A stretch of DNA of 64,000 nucleotides from Phlebiopsis flavidoalba (lineage: Eukaryota; Basidiomycota; Agaricomycetes; Polyporales; Phanerochaetaceae). The stretch covers positions 186,001-250,000 of the forward strand of contig JAOCPU010000003.1 of NCBI GenBank assembly GCA_035772785.1, written 5' to 3'. The notes under the pieces were generated by a model. It ran no database searches, had not been told where the DNA came from, and worked only from the letters and a program-made list of their open reading frames with translations. Below are positions 49,721-61,282 of this stretch, in pieces. The position numbers and the translations under genes were made by a program. The stretch's first letter is position 1; each line of letters opens with the position of its first letter.

Positions 49721-50290
49721 CTTGAGTGGAATAGCTCATTCAATGTTTTTTGCGGGCTGCGTCTGGAAGCGTTGGAGCGGTGGTTGAAGTTGAACGAGAG
49801 CAAAAAAGGCAATCGCATTTTTGGCTTATAAGTGCCATCAGAAGTAATTAATTAAAAATTCGAGCTTTATCCATTTTGGGAAAAATAACAAATACTGTAC
49901 ACTAATCTGTAAACCACTATATGTCATCAGAGAAACTTTGATTTATTGATATTTGGCATTTTGTTTAATATTCTGCTATTGCTATATAACAAGCCATCAG
50001 TAGCAAAATTTACCGCAAATGAAAGAAAGTAAGTAAGCAGCAGAATTATGAGAATAAGCCACATTTAACCCAGAATATAATGTGCCTGTGACATATCAAG
50101 AAAGTACTGGCAGGGAAATACGTATGCTAATGACCAGATAAATAATAACAAGCATATAATCATAATATGATACAAGCATCAAAAAGATGTATACTGTGCA
50201 ATCAACACATAAATCATAAACCAGCAAATTGTGTCTGCTAAATTAAACAGATGCTATCAACACAATTTAGAGCAGCTAGCCTAGCAAAGC

Positions 50291-51523
50291 ACAATCCGAA
50301 TGCAAGCAAGCGAGTTTGAGGCATAGAGATGTGGCTCTTGCCCATAGGCGCCCAAACGCGGACAAGTGTTTCGAAAGCACCGAAGCAATAGGGAATGTTA
50401 CATGATGGGAAGTGGGGGGCAGAAAAAATCGACGAGTTACAAGGTGTGATCTGCTGAGAATGTACAAGGACCTATCTTTTTAATCCTCACGATAAAGGAT
50501 TTCGCGCTTCGTGAAAGTGTGTCATGAATGATAAATGCCGTGGCATGTCTGCTGCAGCACCACATAAGTTTTGGCACCCCAAAGCTGAAAGCCTGAGGCT
50601 CCAGAGAGCTGAGTACATGACATTGTTGCTCTTTTTCTCTTTGCTGCCCACCGGTGCGTGAGCTTCACGAAGCGCACCAGACCAGCTCCATAAAAGGAAT
50701 GGCGATGTATTCCAGGCGCCTTTGTCGAACACAGAGACATGCGACTTTGGGGGGGCTGCAACAAAATTACCGGCACGCGACGACTTTATTAAACGTTCGA
50801 GCAACAATCCGCCAGGCTCAACGGTTACGATAATCGAGACAGAGTCAGCGTGGACGATGACTGAGGGAGGTAGTCGGAGACGCGAGTCGAGACGCGGATG
50901 CACGTTGGGCGACCGCAATCGCAGCTCGCAGCGCTCGAGGTGACGAGGTCGGGGAAGAGGGCCTAGACCGCCGGCCTAGCAAGTTGAGAGGAAGATAGGT
51001 CCATGACAGAGGGGATGCAATCATCACCCAGTGCCTGCGCTGCGACGACCCCCCACTTTGTCCCGCTTTCCCCCCTACCACCATGTCGTTTTCCCCCCTT
51101 GCCACACACGCAGTCGCTCGAGCACAATCGTTTTCTATCGGATGCCAATCGTCAAATATACAACACAAGTACAACGCTATAAGACCGGAAGATAGAGCAA
51201 AGATGGAGCAAGACGGGGCTACTACGTTGAAGATATGGCTATTAATAAATAGGGAAGCGGCGGCATAATAGGTGTGTGTGAGAGGCGCGACGATGGGAAT
51301 AAACACGACACTGATCTTGCGGGGAATGGTCAAGTGTTAGGCTGCGTAAACGTCCGCACGCCTGGATAATATCGATAGGAATGGGTGCGAGAGGGGGGTC
51401 GATGATGTGGTGAGTCTTCGTTTCGTGTTTCGTGGATAGGCAAACGCTCGACATCGAGTGGGGAGCGGCGGCGATGCTGACCGCGGGTATCGTCAGGGTT
51501 TTCGTGCGCATACCAGTCGGGCC
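50291..51523. other. Intergenic region
   Basis: Frames of up to about 160 codons on the minus strand (50487-50918, 50845-51333) have no motif and no consistent codon pattern. I see no repeat. The region probably holds flanks of the neighbouring hypothetical genes. Confidence 0.4.
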
Positions 51524-51796
51524 TTACACCGACACCGCGTTCGTCGACTGCTTCCCGTCGGTGCCCTGCCCCGCGCTTTTGCGGTTCGCCGCCTTGCCCA
51601 GCGTCCGCCCCCTGGACCGCTCCTCGGACAGCCGGATCGACTCGGTCCACAGCTTCAGGGTGTAGTCGTGTAGCGACTGCGAGTAGACCACGAACGGGTC
51701 GGCTTCGGCGCTGTGTGGCGGGCTGGGTGGGTTGTGTACATGGCGGGCGTAGGATATCTGCAAGCCGAGGAGAGTCAACGACCGTCGTGGAGGCAC
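51524..51796 (-). CDS. Small hypothetical protein (90 aa)
   Basis: An intact frame starts MPPRRSLTLLGLQISYARHV and continues HNPPSPPHSAEADPFVVYSQ, SLHDYTLKLWTESIRLSEER and a Lys/Arg/Gly-rich tail ending STNAVSV. The central part looks like a short amphipathic helix. There is no signal peptide or membrane segment. A second frame over the same bases (51330-51812) is longer but of poorer composition, so I prefer this one. The family is not recognised. Confidence 0.45.
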   Translation of the reverse strand: MPPRRSLTLLGLQISYARHVHNPPSPPHSAEADPFVVYSQSLHDYTLKLWTESIRLSEERSRGRTLGKAANRKSAGQGTDGKQSTNAVSV

Positions 51797-53940
51797 GCAT
51801 ATTGCGGGACACTGACCCAGAGGGGTAACGTATTCAAGTGCGAGTGGTCGCGGGTGCCAGAATGAAGATGTGGGTATATGGCAGAGAAGGAAGACGGCGA
51901 GCGACGAGTAGGAAGTGGTGGCGGTTACCCTGGAACGGGTGTTTGGGCTTTTAGGTGGTCACGCGTCGGAAACCCTAAGGAGCTGGGGCTTTGCCACCTC
52001 CACTAGTCGGCATCGGCCAGCTGCTGCCAGAATTCGATGTCTTTCCTTCTACACCGGTCGGTTCTACGGTTGATAACAGAAGCAGGGTGGGTCATTGATT
52101 GCCTGATATGCCCCCACGTCATGCAGCACCACCCTCCCCGTTTTCAGCTACCCAGGCGGCTCCAGCGCCGCCGCCGTCGCTGGTCGCCCCATCCCATTTC
52201 TCGTTCTCCATCCGTCGCGGCCGCGCACATCCCAGCCTCTGGACGGCACACACGGCGACGCAGCAGCAATAATAGGCATTGCCGGTCGCAGCTGGGGGCT
52301 GAGCGCCCCGTGGCTCCACACTCGCGTAACCGCAACACTCAAATTTCTGGGGGAGTTGTCGTAGTGTGCGGTGTGTTGGGTGATCCACCAATGGCGAGGC
52401 TCCCCCGTGCACTCTCCCGCCGTCGCCTGCTTGTTTCTGGCGCACCGGCCCCCCAGTTCATTCCGCGTCCATGTGCGCCTCAGTCCCCTTTCCTCGACCC
52501 CTTTCCTTTCTGCCACCTCCCCGCCCAGCACAGGCACCCCGGCCCGGTTATGACGGAGGCCCAATAATGATCGCGCCTGCTTCTTTCCGATCTCCGATTG
52601 ACCCGCTCGCGCCACAACGCCTCGAGACGGCCGAAAGCTGGAGTCTCTCCCTCCCCCTTTTCGGCTTGCGGCGGCACTTCCCCTGCCGACTTTGCGCTCA
52701 TCGCGGTTGCCATGCCTGCGTAAAATGCCTCCCGCGCGTGCCGCCACCGCGTGTGTCGCGCACCACCCGCGGACGCAGATCCTCCGCTGCGCGCTGCGGG
52801 CGCATCACGTTGCTACTCCCCGCGGTGGCGCACATAACGACATTTCAGGCGTGCTGGGTCACATGCGGCAAGTATACTCCAACGCAGGCTGCGTAGTCAC
52901 CAGTGGACGCGTTGGCCCTGGGCTAGGGATAGCAGTCGTGTACATCTGGATAGCCATGTCTTCGGACGGACCAACGGAAATAACGGCTGACTCATAGAAG
53001 AGAACCTCGAGGACGAATCAAGCATGGCCGACCCTTTCCTGCGACAGCGCGCGCGAGGCCACAAGCCCATCGCGCGCGCGCACCTCTCACCACCACCCAC
53101 CGCCGGATGACGCGTGTGACCCATCCGTGGAGACCCCCTCGATTTCGCGTCGCCAAGCCGCCCGCCCGTGCTATATAATCCCAGGCGCAGAGTTGCGCCG
53201 CGGCCTCCGTCTCTGGCTGCCTTCCTCCGCCTGCCCATCTTTGCGACGCGATCTTGCGGGCGCGACCCCATGTTTTTCGGCCTCCGATATGCGCCCTCTG
53301 GTCTTCTGGCTTGCTCTGCTCTGGTGTCGTCTGCTGCTTGCACCACGTTGGCCCTCGGCATTCTTGATAGTAGTAACCATCATCCAGGACCGGACACTGC
53401 GGCGTGCTTGGTTGTCTATCCGGAAATCCATATCCTGGAGTCGCTCCTTGTGCACTCGTCATGATGACGGCGGGGGCGTGGTTCACGGCAAGTACAGGCG
53501 GAAAGTTGTTACATAAACAGACTTCGACGCTTGTCAGGGTGCGTCCCGAGGTCCTTATTCTGACTAAGATATCGAAGGTTCAGAGTTTGTCGTAGTCGGC
53601 TAGAGTTCCTTACAATGGAGTTGGTTTTCCGTAATAGCGGCTCCGTGTGAGATTCAATGGGTCACAAGATATCGCAGCAGGTATGGTCATGGAACCAGAG
53701 AACTCTGAGGTTTGAACTACAACGTACAGTCTGTACTAAAAGGAGGTGTCCCATTCCCGAGAAGCATGAATTTAAACGTGGGTGATATCTAGAATACAAT
53801 ACGCAGGAAAATCATACGTCACTATCATCGCTGTCGTTTCAAAAACGTAAATATAAGCACAGTCTCACACAGAGAGTTCGGAGGGAAGCAGCAGAGCACA
53901 AGAAAACAGAGAAAGTCTAGTAGGTATCAGCGAGGTATCG
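51797..53940. other. GC-rich region without a gene I can support
   Basis: About 2.1 kb, very rich in C and G on 52100-53300, with overlapping frames on both strands as expected from high GC alone. Two minor candidates are a minus-strand frame from 53486 (MNHAPAVIMTSAQGATPGYG, with DDGYYYQECRGPTWCKQQ) and a plus-strand frame from 53270 (MFFGLRYAPSGLLACSALVS). They overlap each other and cannot both be genes. The stretch 53520-53900 is AT-richer and looks like untranslated flank. Confidence 0.4.
53172..53178 (+). promoter_or_regulatory. TATA-like box
   Basis: The heptamer TATATAA stands out in very GC-rich DNA about 100 bases before a short plus-strand frame at 53270. It may mark a plus-strand transcription start, but no convincing product follows. 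Confidence 0.3.
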
Positions 53941-56900
53941 TTAGTGTCTCGGCGAAGCAGCAGCAGGCACAGGCGAGAGCGACCGCCGGTGGATCACATC
54001 GTCCTTCGAGCGCACGTCCAACGCGACCTGCAGGCTGTGGTACTTTTGGAGGTCGTACGCCTCCGAGTGCGCGATGTTGCCCGCGTCCTTGGGCAGCCAG
54101 ATCACGGGCGCGGGTGCGAGCAGCTCTGGCGCGCGTATAGGATCCCCGCCATCTCCTCCGCGTGGTCTGCAAAGGGCAAAGGCGGGAGGTGTGTGGTGGC
54201 GCGTCGGGGTGCGTGCGGGCTGCGCGCTCCGTGGCGGTGAGGTCGTCGAGGTTCTCGGTTTCTTCTGCGGGCAAATAGCATGAGACCACATAGACATAGA
54301 TAAATATGAATCTTGGGCGTACCGAGTGGGACAGGACCCCGCTGCTGCGACGGCGAGGGCATGACGGCGAGCGTGAGCGACATCATCTCAAGAATGGACG
54401 CAAAGGACCCGCGCGTGCGCGTATTGCGGCCCGAGCTGACGAGGCTCGTGCTCTCTCGTCTACGTCGCGCGGCGTCTTGGGCCGCGCCGCCTTCGCGAAC
54501 GTGTCGAGCGAGTCCTGCGTGACGGCCGTGGAGCGCCCGGCGGCCGGGCAGGGCGCGTGCGCCACGCGGCGTAGGCCTCGACGGCGAGCACGACGAGCGC
54601 GCGGCGGTGCCGCAGAGCACGCCGCCCTCGACCCAGAGCTCGCGGCTGAGCAGGATGAGCCCGAGCACGAGCGGCTGGAGCGCGACGAGCGTGCCGAAGC
54701 GCTTGACCAGCCAGATCTGCAGAAGCCCGCCTGTCTGTGCGCGCGTCCGCCCGTAGACGTAACCGATGAGGAAGCGGTGAGCTAAAATGCTATCGTGAGC
54801 TGTGCAGTGTCCTCCGAGATGAGTTGGGCTGCGCACCGATCAGCGTTAATAGAAGCAGCAGCACCGCTGCAGGGGCGACGAGGGGGAATATGAGCGAGAA
54901 CGTCGACGCTAGGAGCACGGCTATCACGCAGCACGCGACGGCGTAAACGGGGTTGTAGCTTCTGGGGTACACCGCTGTGGGGAGTGCGCATTCAGCCCGC
55001 TGCACCAACCCCCCGTATTACGAAACACGCTTACCTCTGAACCGCTGCCGCGGGGGTCACGGCGGTCTTCTCGTGGCGCAGCACACGCCAAAGATGGAAG
55101 GGTTGGAGCATGAGCAGGGCAGGGGCTACGATCGCTACGTTTATGATCAAGGCCATGGCGAATGCGCCCATGTAAATTGCTCCGTTTGCCACAGTAGTGG
55201 ATTGGGCAGTCACTGTGCTGAACGCGCCAAAGGCGAACAAGACTGCGCCGACGGTGAAGAGCCAGGCGCCGACTACAATGACGAGCATGTAGAACACAGT
55301 TTGGAACACGGCCGTACGGGTCCCTGAGAGCGAGACGGTGCTTCTCAGCTGTCCCGAGTCTACATCATGTGAACTGGGTGAGCAATGTGACGAAGGCTAT
55401 TTGCAAACAAGGACTCACGATTGACAATTAGGACCGCGACACTGACGAATAGCGTTGCCGCGACCGAAGAAGCTAAGCATATAGCCACGCCGGCTCCAAG
55501 GTTATTTCCCGTGGCAATGGGCAAGAAGAAGCTCAGGTAATGACCAAAATCCGGAGCAGTGGCAACAGACAAGCCGGCGACAGCAGTAACTGAGAACGCC
55601 ACTGAGTTAGACATCGACCTACGAGGAGCAAGAATGACATACGGCAGATGCCCAGGAAGATTCCTACCGTGACCACAATGACCCAGTAGGCAAGCGTACG
55701 CAGCGTCCCCACCCTCATTCTGCAGCTCGTCCCAGCGAATATCCTCCTTCGCTCGCCCTTCGATGAGTTGTATGCCCGGAACGAAGCGCAAGCCGCGCCC
55801 GACCATAAGCCAGCCCTTGATCCGCGCTCCATCGGCGATGTCGTTGTAGCACTCGCGTTGGATCTCGCTGATTTCGTTGTTGATAGCCTTCAGCTTCGCC
55901 CGCCACATGTTAATGTCCGAGTATATGTGGCCCAAGTCGTTGTGATCGAGCCCTGAAAGAGGGCGAACGAAAGGTCCGCGAGGTGAATGCGCAAATGTGG
56001 TGGGGGCTGCTCTTCGGGTTGCTCAGGCTCCCCCGCGATTGCGTAGCGGGAACGTCTCGCGTTCGCTCCTCGGTATTCTGGGCCGCAGGCTTTGGTCGTG
56101 GTGGGCGCGGTCGTCTACGGGGTGTAGGGGCGGGAACCTCATACTCCTCGGCATTTTCAAACGCCTCCGGAGCCTCGTTCATAATGTCCACCCAGTCCTC
56201 CCCTAGCTCCGCCAGTTCGTCTTCCTCGCGAATCGAGTCGCCAGGCTGGTGGGTCCACCACTGATGCGACGGCAGCTCCTCGTTGAAGGCCGCCGTGTCC
56301 CAGGACGCGTGTGCACCTCGGCCATATGGGGCCGCGTCCGGAAGCGGGGACTCGCTGAGGGGCACGGGGCCGAGCCGTCCGTCGCTTTCAACCATGACCT
56401 GGCTACGATCGGTAGGCGACCGTACGCGACGGAATCGCGATTGACCTCCTGGAAGCGGGAGCCGATGACACGTTGGTTGAAGGATTCGGCTAGGCTGGGT
56501 CCGCGAGCTCTTGTGCTTGGTTCTACGTCGTGCTCGTCTGTAAATTGACCACCACCACTGACGCCTTCGACGTTCCGGAGTTTGTAGTACTGGGACGGCA
56601 TTACGTAGGATGTCGGCGGAAGAGAAGAAGACCCATATGCAGGATTACGACCTCGGCGTCTTCGACGCTATGTAGCAACGTATTAATCAGGAGAAGTTGT
56701 CTTGCATACTCTCGACGAAGACTCACCGTCGATACATTGTTACCAAGAGGGCGAGGCCGACTGATCTCAGGTTTTGGGGGCACGGGTGGCGGCTCGTCTT
56801 TTCGGAGGAGGTGGGGGCGGGGCGACATAGAAATCTGCGATGGAAGGGTCTGGTGTCGAAAGCTTGAACGAGGTAATATATCTCGTCTCAGCTATCTCAA

Positions 56901-58484
56901 GCTGCTCGAGGATCTCGTCGCGTTCGTCGATGAGAACGGCAAGATGTCCGGTGTCTCTATTTCGAATGGCATGAGATTATAATCTATGTGTATGACAACG
57001 AGCCTACCCAATCGAGAATAGACTTTGGACATCAATCTCCAGCTGGGCCTTTTCCTCGTTGTTCCAATCCGGATTCTGCCCTCCGTCTCCGTGAACGGTT
57101 GTTTCCAGTACCGTTTGTGGTATCGTTGGAGTCCAAGGAATAGCTGAGACCAGACTTGATGATGAAGTCCTTCAATCGTTCTCTCCCCCCATCCCCACAC
57201 AAAGCCAGGAGCATGACAGGCGCTGAGCCAGCCCATTTCCAGGCCTTGACATTTCACGCTCAACCAGCGCTTTCGATAGGCCACCAGTCTGTTGAACTCT
57301 CGCAATATCACATGCAGGGCCGTTAGGTAGGACGCCCAACACGATCGCGAACACGGTCAGGATGATGATGCGCGTCTTGACTTGTGGTACTCGATCGGAC
57401 CCGTCAATGATTTCGCGCGCAGTTAACGGGAGGGCGAGGTCCGTGCGGATTGTGACGTTCCCCGCGTCCAGCAATCGTAGCAATCGAAGTAGCGACAGGT
57501 CTTGCAGCACTGAGATCGTGCCAGTAAAGGCGGCGGGCGCGTTGGAATGGGCAAGACACGGCGTGTTTCACCATGTACAAAGGCAGGAGTCCAGCCAGAG
57601 ACAGAAGCGACCAGACGAGGACCATTCGGAGACATAGCCAGAGAGCCCTTTGGCCGAGCAGCTCATCCGAGGGGAATAGTTGAGCATCGTGCAAGGGCGA
57701 GCGACCCGCGTCAGACACGTCCGAAGGGACAGGCGGCACGAAGGGGACATGAGGAAACAGAAACGCCCAAAAGGAGCGACCGAGAGGTTTGGGTCGCAGA
57801 CTGTATGCCCGTCAATTGTGGTTTGACAAGTCACAAGATATGGTTTCACATACTCTTGTTGTACGAACCACTCTCTAGCAGCATACACTTGACGATAACG
57901 AGGTCGTAAGATGGCAAACAACACCTGAACCATAATGAACACTGCACCCATAACCAATAATTCGAAACTCACCCAGAGTGATAAACCAACCACGCTCGAT
58001 ACGATGACAGTCGCAATAATCCCTATTGACTGTGCATCCAATCCATCTCCTATGCAAACCGGTTCGACCTGGATGTCCGACAAAGCGGTCTGGGACGCGG
58101 GCAAAGCGGTAGCCATCTCGGTAGTCACGTAGGTGGTTGAGCTGAAGAAAGTAGTTGTACTTTGTGCCTCGGTTATGGTAATAGGTACTGAAGAAGTGAC
58201 GGTGACGGTATTGTAGTCAGACTAATGCCCCGCTGTGGAGGAGGGTGTTACCGAGGTTGCCGCCGAGGTTGTCGATATTGGCGGAGGTGTGAAAGGTTCT
58301 GAGGAAGCGGTGGACGTGGGTAATTGTGTGGTGATGGTAGAGGGAGTGCCGGTAGCAGAGGTTGAGTTTTTGGAGAAGCCGTCCACCAGAATTCATGAAT
58401 AATGTCGTTACGGATGTCTTGGGCGCGTCGTGGGTAAGCCAAATGAATGACGGTAGGCGTTACTCTGGTCATGAAACCCCACAA
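53941..58484 (-). CDS. CSC1/OSCA/TMEM63-type osmosensitive cation channel
   Basis: This is a plasma-membrane or vacuolar channel opened by hyperosmotic stress or membrane tension. The extracellular N-terminus is Ser/Thr-rich (TPSTITTQLPTSTASSEPFT near 58340; VTVTSSVPITITEAQSTTTF near 58200). TM0 is IGIIATVIVSSVVGLSLWVS near 58035, followed by FAILRPRYRQVYAAREWFV. Further membrane segments occur near 57620 (WSLLSLAGLLPLYMV) and 57370. The cytosolic domain includes RLVAYRKRWLSVKCQGLEMG near 57280, a Pro-rich insert near 56780, and WRAKLKAINNEISEIQREC near 55895. The 7-TM part follows: AYWVIVVTVGIFLGICLPYV, LSFFLPIATGNNLGAGVAIC, FQTVFYMLVIVVGAWLFTVG, YPRSYNPVYAVACCVIAVLL and LVKRFGTLVALQPLVLGLIL. 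The tail PAPVIWLPKDAGNIAHSEAY is typical of fungal members and stops at 53941. The start codon is uncertain (58390-58600). Confidence 0.82.
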
Positions 58485-58747
58485 TTGGGGATGGTGGGTA
58501 GGTTACAGAAACACTGAGACACAAGAGACAGATGGGTGAGAGTGGAAAGCAAGGCCCGGAACGGGCGAAGCGACCTGAGAACTGTCCTGCAGAACGCATG
58601 CACGCGCCACACCACCTCCATCATTTCGAACATACTTGCCTCTTGCGGTATCTATTCCGGCTTTCCCACGCTCGTCCCGATACAGATGGATTGCGAATAC
58701 CATGACCCGATTGTTTCACTGAGAATACAGAGGAAAAGATAAACTAA

Positions 58748-58755
58748 ACGAGAGT
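58748..58755. repeat. Target-site duplication, left copy (8 bp)
   Basis: The octamer aacgagag lies directly next to the left end of the transposon and is repeated exactly at 59736-59743. Eight bases is the length produced by hAT transposases. Confidence 0.9.
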
Positions 58756-59735
58756 AGGGGTCTCCAATTATGATTACATACGCTGAAGGGACCATATTTA
58801 CGCATTACGAAGAAATTACGTCGTACGCTCCAGGCATAATATATTGTATGTTGTATGATAAGCATAAGTAATCGTAATATATGGGTATTTATTTGTATGT
58901 AATATTATAATCGCGCCCAAAGCCAAGAATGACTACAAGATATATGTCCTACGAAGGGGAGTGTGTACTGACGTTTTCTTAAGATAGTCGACGGGCTGTT
59001 TTAGACTTGATTTCATCCAGTGGCCGCTCTTTGGCACTTATTAGTTGTATTGCGTTCGCAGCCGTGGACTATGAGCGGTTATGTGGTAATATTTGCCTGA
59101 ATTACGAAAAAAGGTCATTTCATCGAAACACTGCCGACTCGCACCTAGAATCACCGAAATATCCTCGTAGCGCACGCGAGAATAGGAAGACAGGGTGTGA
59201 TTTGTTGGTGCACACTCACGTCTGTGCAGGTCAACGCCGGTCAAGCAGGGCTCGGACTCAATATCCAGAACGTTGATGGCAGTCTAAGAGGCACGGACTC
59301 AATGCCACGGCCACTCTGCAACAGCAATACGGCTGGCTGAGTGTATAGCTCAAGCTCCGAGGCGGTGTCTGTAGTCAGAGCAGCGCTTGAAGCCACAGTA
59401 AAGCAGGCGGCGGGGAGATCGAGCTCGCTGATGCCGTGTTGGGCCGCCGTCACGCCCGATAATATTGCCTCGCGTGTCGGGCGGCTGCCCTTGAGAATGA
59501 AACTAAAAGACTACCTTTGACAAGTGTCGTGTCATTCCCGGTGATGGGAGCCGGGCTTTGGGTCTCATCGTACGCATTACATACGGTTGACCGTATGATA
59601 ATATATGCGTATGAAATCGTAATTTAATGCACCATAATATAAGGCAGAGCATACGGGATAGGGGCATATTTGCGATGTATGTACGCGTAATATGAGAATA
59701 TATTTTTTATGTAATCATATTTCTGGTGACCCCTA
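58756..59735. mobile_element. Nonautonomous hAT-superfamily DNA transposon (980 bp)
   Basis: Both ends begin with TAGGGGTC when read inward. The left terminal inverted repeat is 58756-58781, and the right one is 59708-59735. After a 2-base gap 24 of 26 positions match (taggggtc, cca, tatgattacata). Perfect 8-bp target duplications flank it. TAGGGGTC-type ends plus 8-bp duplications point to the hAT superfamily. Each end also carries 100-150 bases of AT-rich subterminal DNA with short repeated motifs (gtatgataa, atcgtaat, gtatgta), typical of transposase-binding regions. The 980 bp lack room for a transposase, and I see no RNase-H-like or BED zinc-finger sequence. The GC-richer core (about 58920-59560) is host-like. 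It was inserted roughly 250-350 bp upstream of the CSC1-type gene. Confidence 0.85.
59580..59597. repeat. Perfect 8-bp-arm palindrome inside the hAT element
   Basis: CATACGGT and ACCGTATG are exact inverted copies separated by TG. It lies in the right subterminal region of the transposon and may be a transposase or host-factor binding site. Confidence 0.7.
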
Positions 59736-59743
59736 AACGAGAG
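59736..59743. repeat. Target-site duplication, right copy (8 bp)
   Basis: Exact copy of the octamer at 58748-58755, directly after the right end of the transposon. Confidence 0.9.
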
Positions 59744-61282
59744 TGAGCGGCGTGTGAAGCCGAATATAATACACAGAGTCGTCTGGCAGGGAGATGTCGA
59801 TGTCGACCTTTGGTTGCTCCGCCAAATCACCGTTCTCATTTCGAGAGTTGTTCAAGGAATCAGGGCGTGCCAAGGGGGTGCGATGCAGCAGGACGCCGAC
59901 ATCATCTTATGCCAGTGGGGTAACGACCCCACGTGACTCGGACCTCGAGCACCGATCCTCCCAACTTGGCCCAGCCGTGGGGGTGAATGCGAAGTGTAGG
60001 TTGGGCAAGCATACTCGAGGACATATGTGGATCAATTAAAGAGCAGAACAAAGACAGAAATATGCCCTTCGAGGCCGTACCGACTCCTGCATGGCGTCCT
60101 GCCCATACAGGCGCCTGTATCAACGCAAGGTATGCCAAAGAGATAGTTCTGGATCTGTGGCACTATTATTCTTGCTGCACTGTTGGACGTTATATCGGTG
60201 TGTCAATCCACCAATCATTGCCATGTACAATGAACTCACAGCGCCACCTACTGGCGGGCGCTATGCACAAGACGATGTCCCCGCTTACCCCAGCGCTACC
60301 CCCCTGGGGCGTGCCGTGCCTTGTGCGCACATAATCTGCATGGTAACTAGCCGAGCTAAGCCGGGCTCAGTCGACTTGTAAGATTGTCAAGTAATGGATA
60401 CACACCTTCCGGACGGCTTCAACTGCTTGCGGGCTCGACGACCAGTAGAATCCCGTCTTTCTCTGTCAAGACCGCCCCTACTCTCTAGCCATGGAGGGAC
60501 GCTATTTCTCCTTCTACCACAGGAGATGGCGGGATACCACTTGTACATGACTTGAACGGATTCCGTCGCTTGGCCCCCGGTGTGCGACACCTTTTCCACA
60601 CTGGTAGATATGGCGGATTGATGAAGCCTCAAAGTCCGCGAGTACGGCCGATTTGCTTGGTATACAAGCCCATGGTGAATACTTCGAGCGTGGCAGGTGC
60701 GCCTAGTATTTGTGAGGGTCTCGAGAGCGACTTACTAATGGGTTTAGTGAGGGGTGTGCGAAGACTAGAGCAGAGGTACAGACGCAGTTCAATTAGATAC
60801 AGCAGCCACTAGCACGTAGCTCCCGAGTCCCGCCCTCGCTTGATCACTTGTTGCGAAGGGTTGAGGATTGTTTCCGGCGGGAGTCTGTCAGAGGTGCCAT
60901 TTTGATGTGTGGATCGAAGTATCGCGAGTTTGTGTCAAGAGCGCCAATCTGAGACTCGACAGTCTGCTTGGAGGAGGAGGGCCACAGAGTTCGCTATGAT
61001 CAATGGAGGTTCGCGCGACAGCGGCAGGTGCAGGGGGACACGACCCGGCAGTGTCACTTGGCGTTCGTATGGCTGACGACCAATCGACGACTGTATCGGC
61101 ACAGTTTCGCCGAATTGACTGCTGACGTGCATCCCAATCAGGTCAGCTAGGTCGCCCGCCGAACGTGTATCCGACGGCGCCTCAGACACCTACACCACCT
61201 ATACATTTGCGAAGCCCTACGTTCCCAGGCTGGCTGGTTTCCACGTACGAGAGACGCCACTTTTCTAAAGGGACTCTTCAGA
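59744..61282. other. Intergenic region upstream of SLY1
   Basis: About 1.5 kb with no recognised gene. A plus-strand frame at 59794-60039 (LFKESGRAKGVRCSRTPTSS onward) has acceptable composition but no motif. The final 300 bases probably hold the SLY1 promoter. Confidence 0.4.

Larger units (their letters stand above)
48790..50290. repeat. AT-rich, CpG-depleted island (probable old mobile-element or silenced DNA)
   Basis: Composition changes abruptly here. The stretch 48790-49190 has no CG dinucleotide until about 49191, and the whole 1.5 kb has only about 25 by eye, while GC-rich neighbours have several per 60-base line. TG and CA steps are common, as expected after deamination of methylated CpG. 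Apart from one short frame (49502-49720, minus) there is no coding signal. No terminal repeats mark the edges, so the borders are approximate. The flanks at both sides return to normal CpG content. Confidence 0.6.

Noticed and set aside
43170..50290. LTR retrotransposon in the gene-poor part
   Set aside because: I looked for long direct repeats with TG...CA ends and for protease, reverse transcriptase or integrase motifs and saw none.
52037..52896. Overlapping frames of 100-199 codons on both strands
   Set aside because: High GC alone keeps stop codons rare here. None shows a motif, signal peptide or splice continuation.
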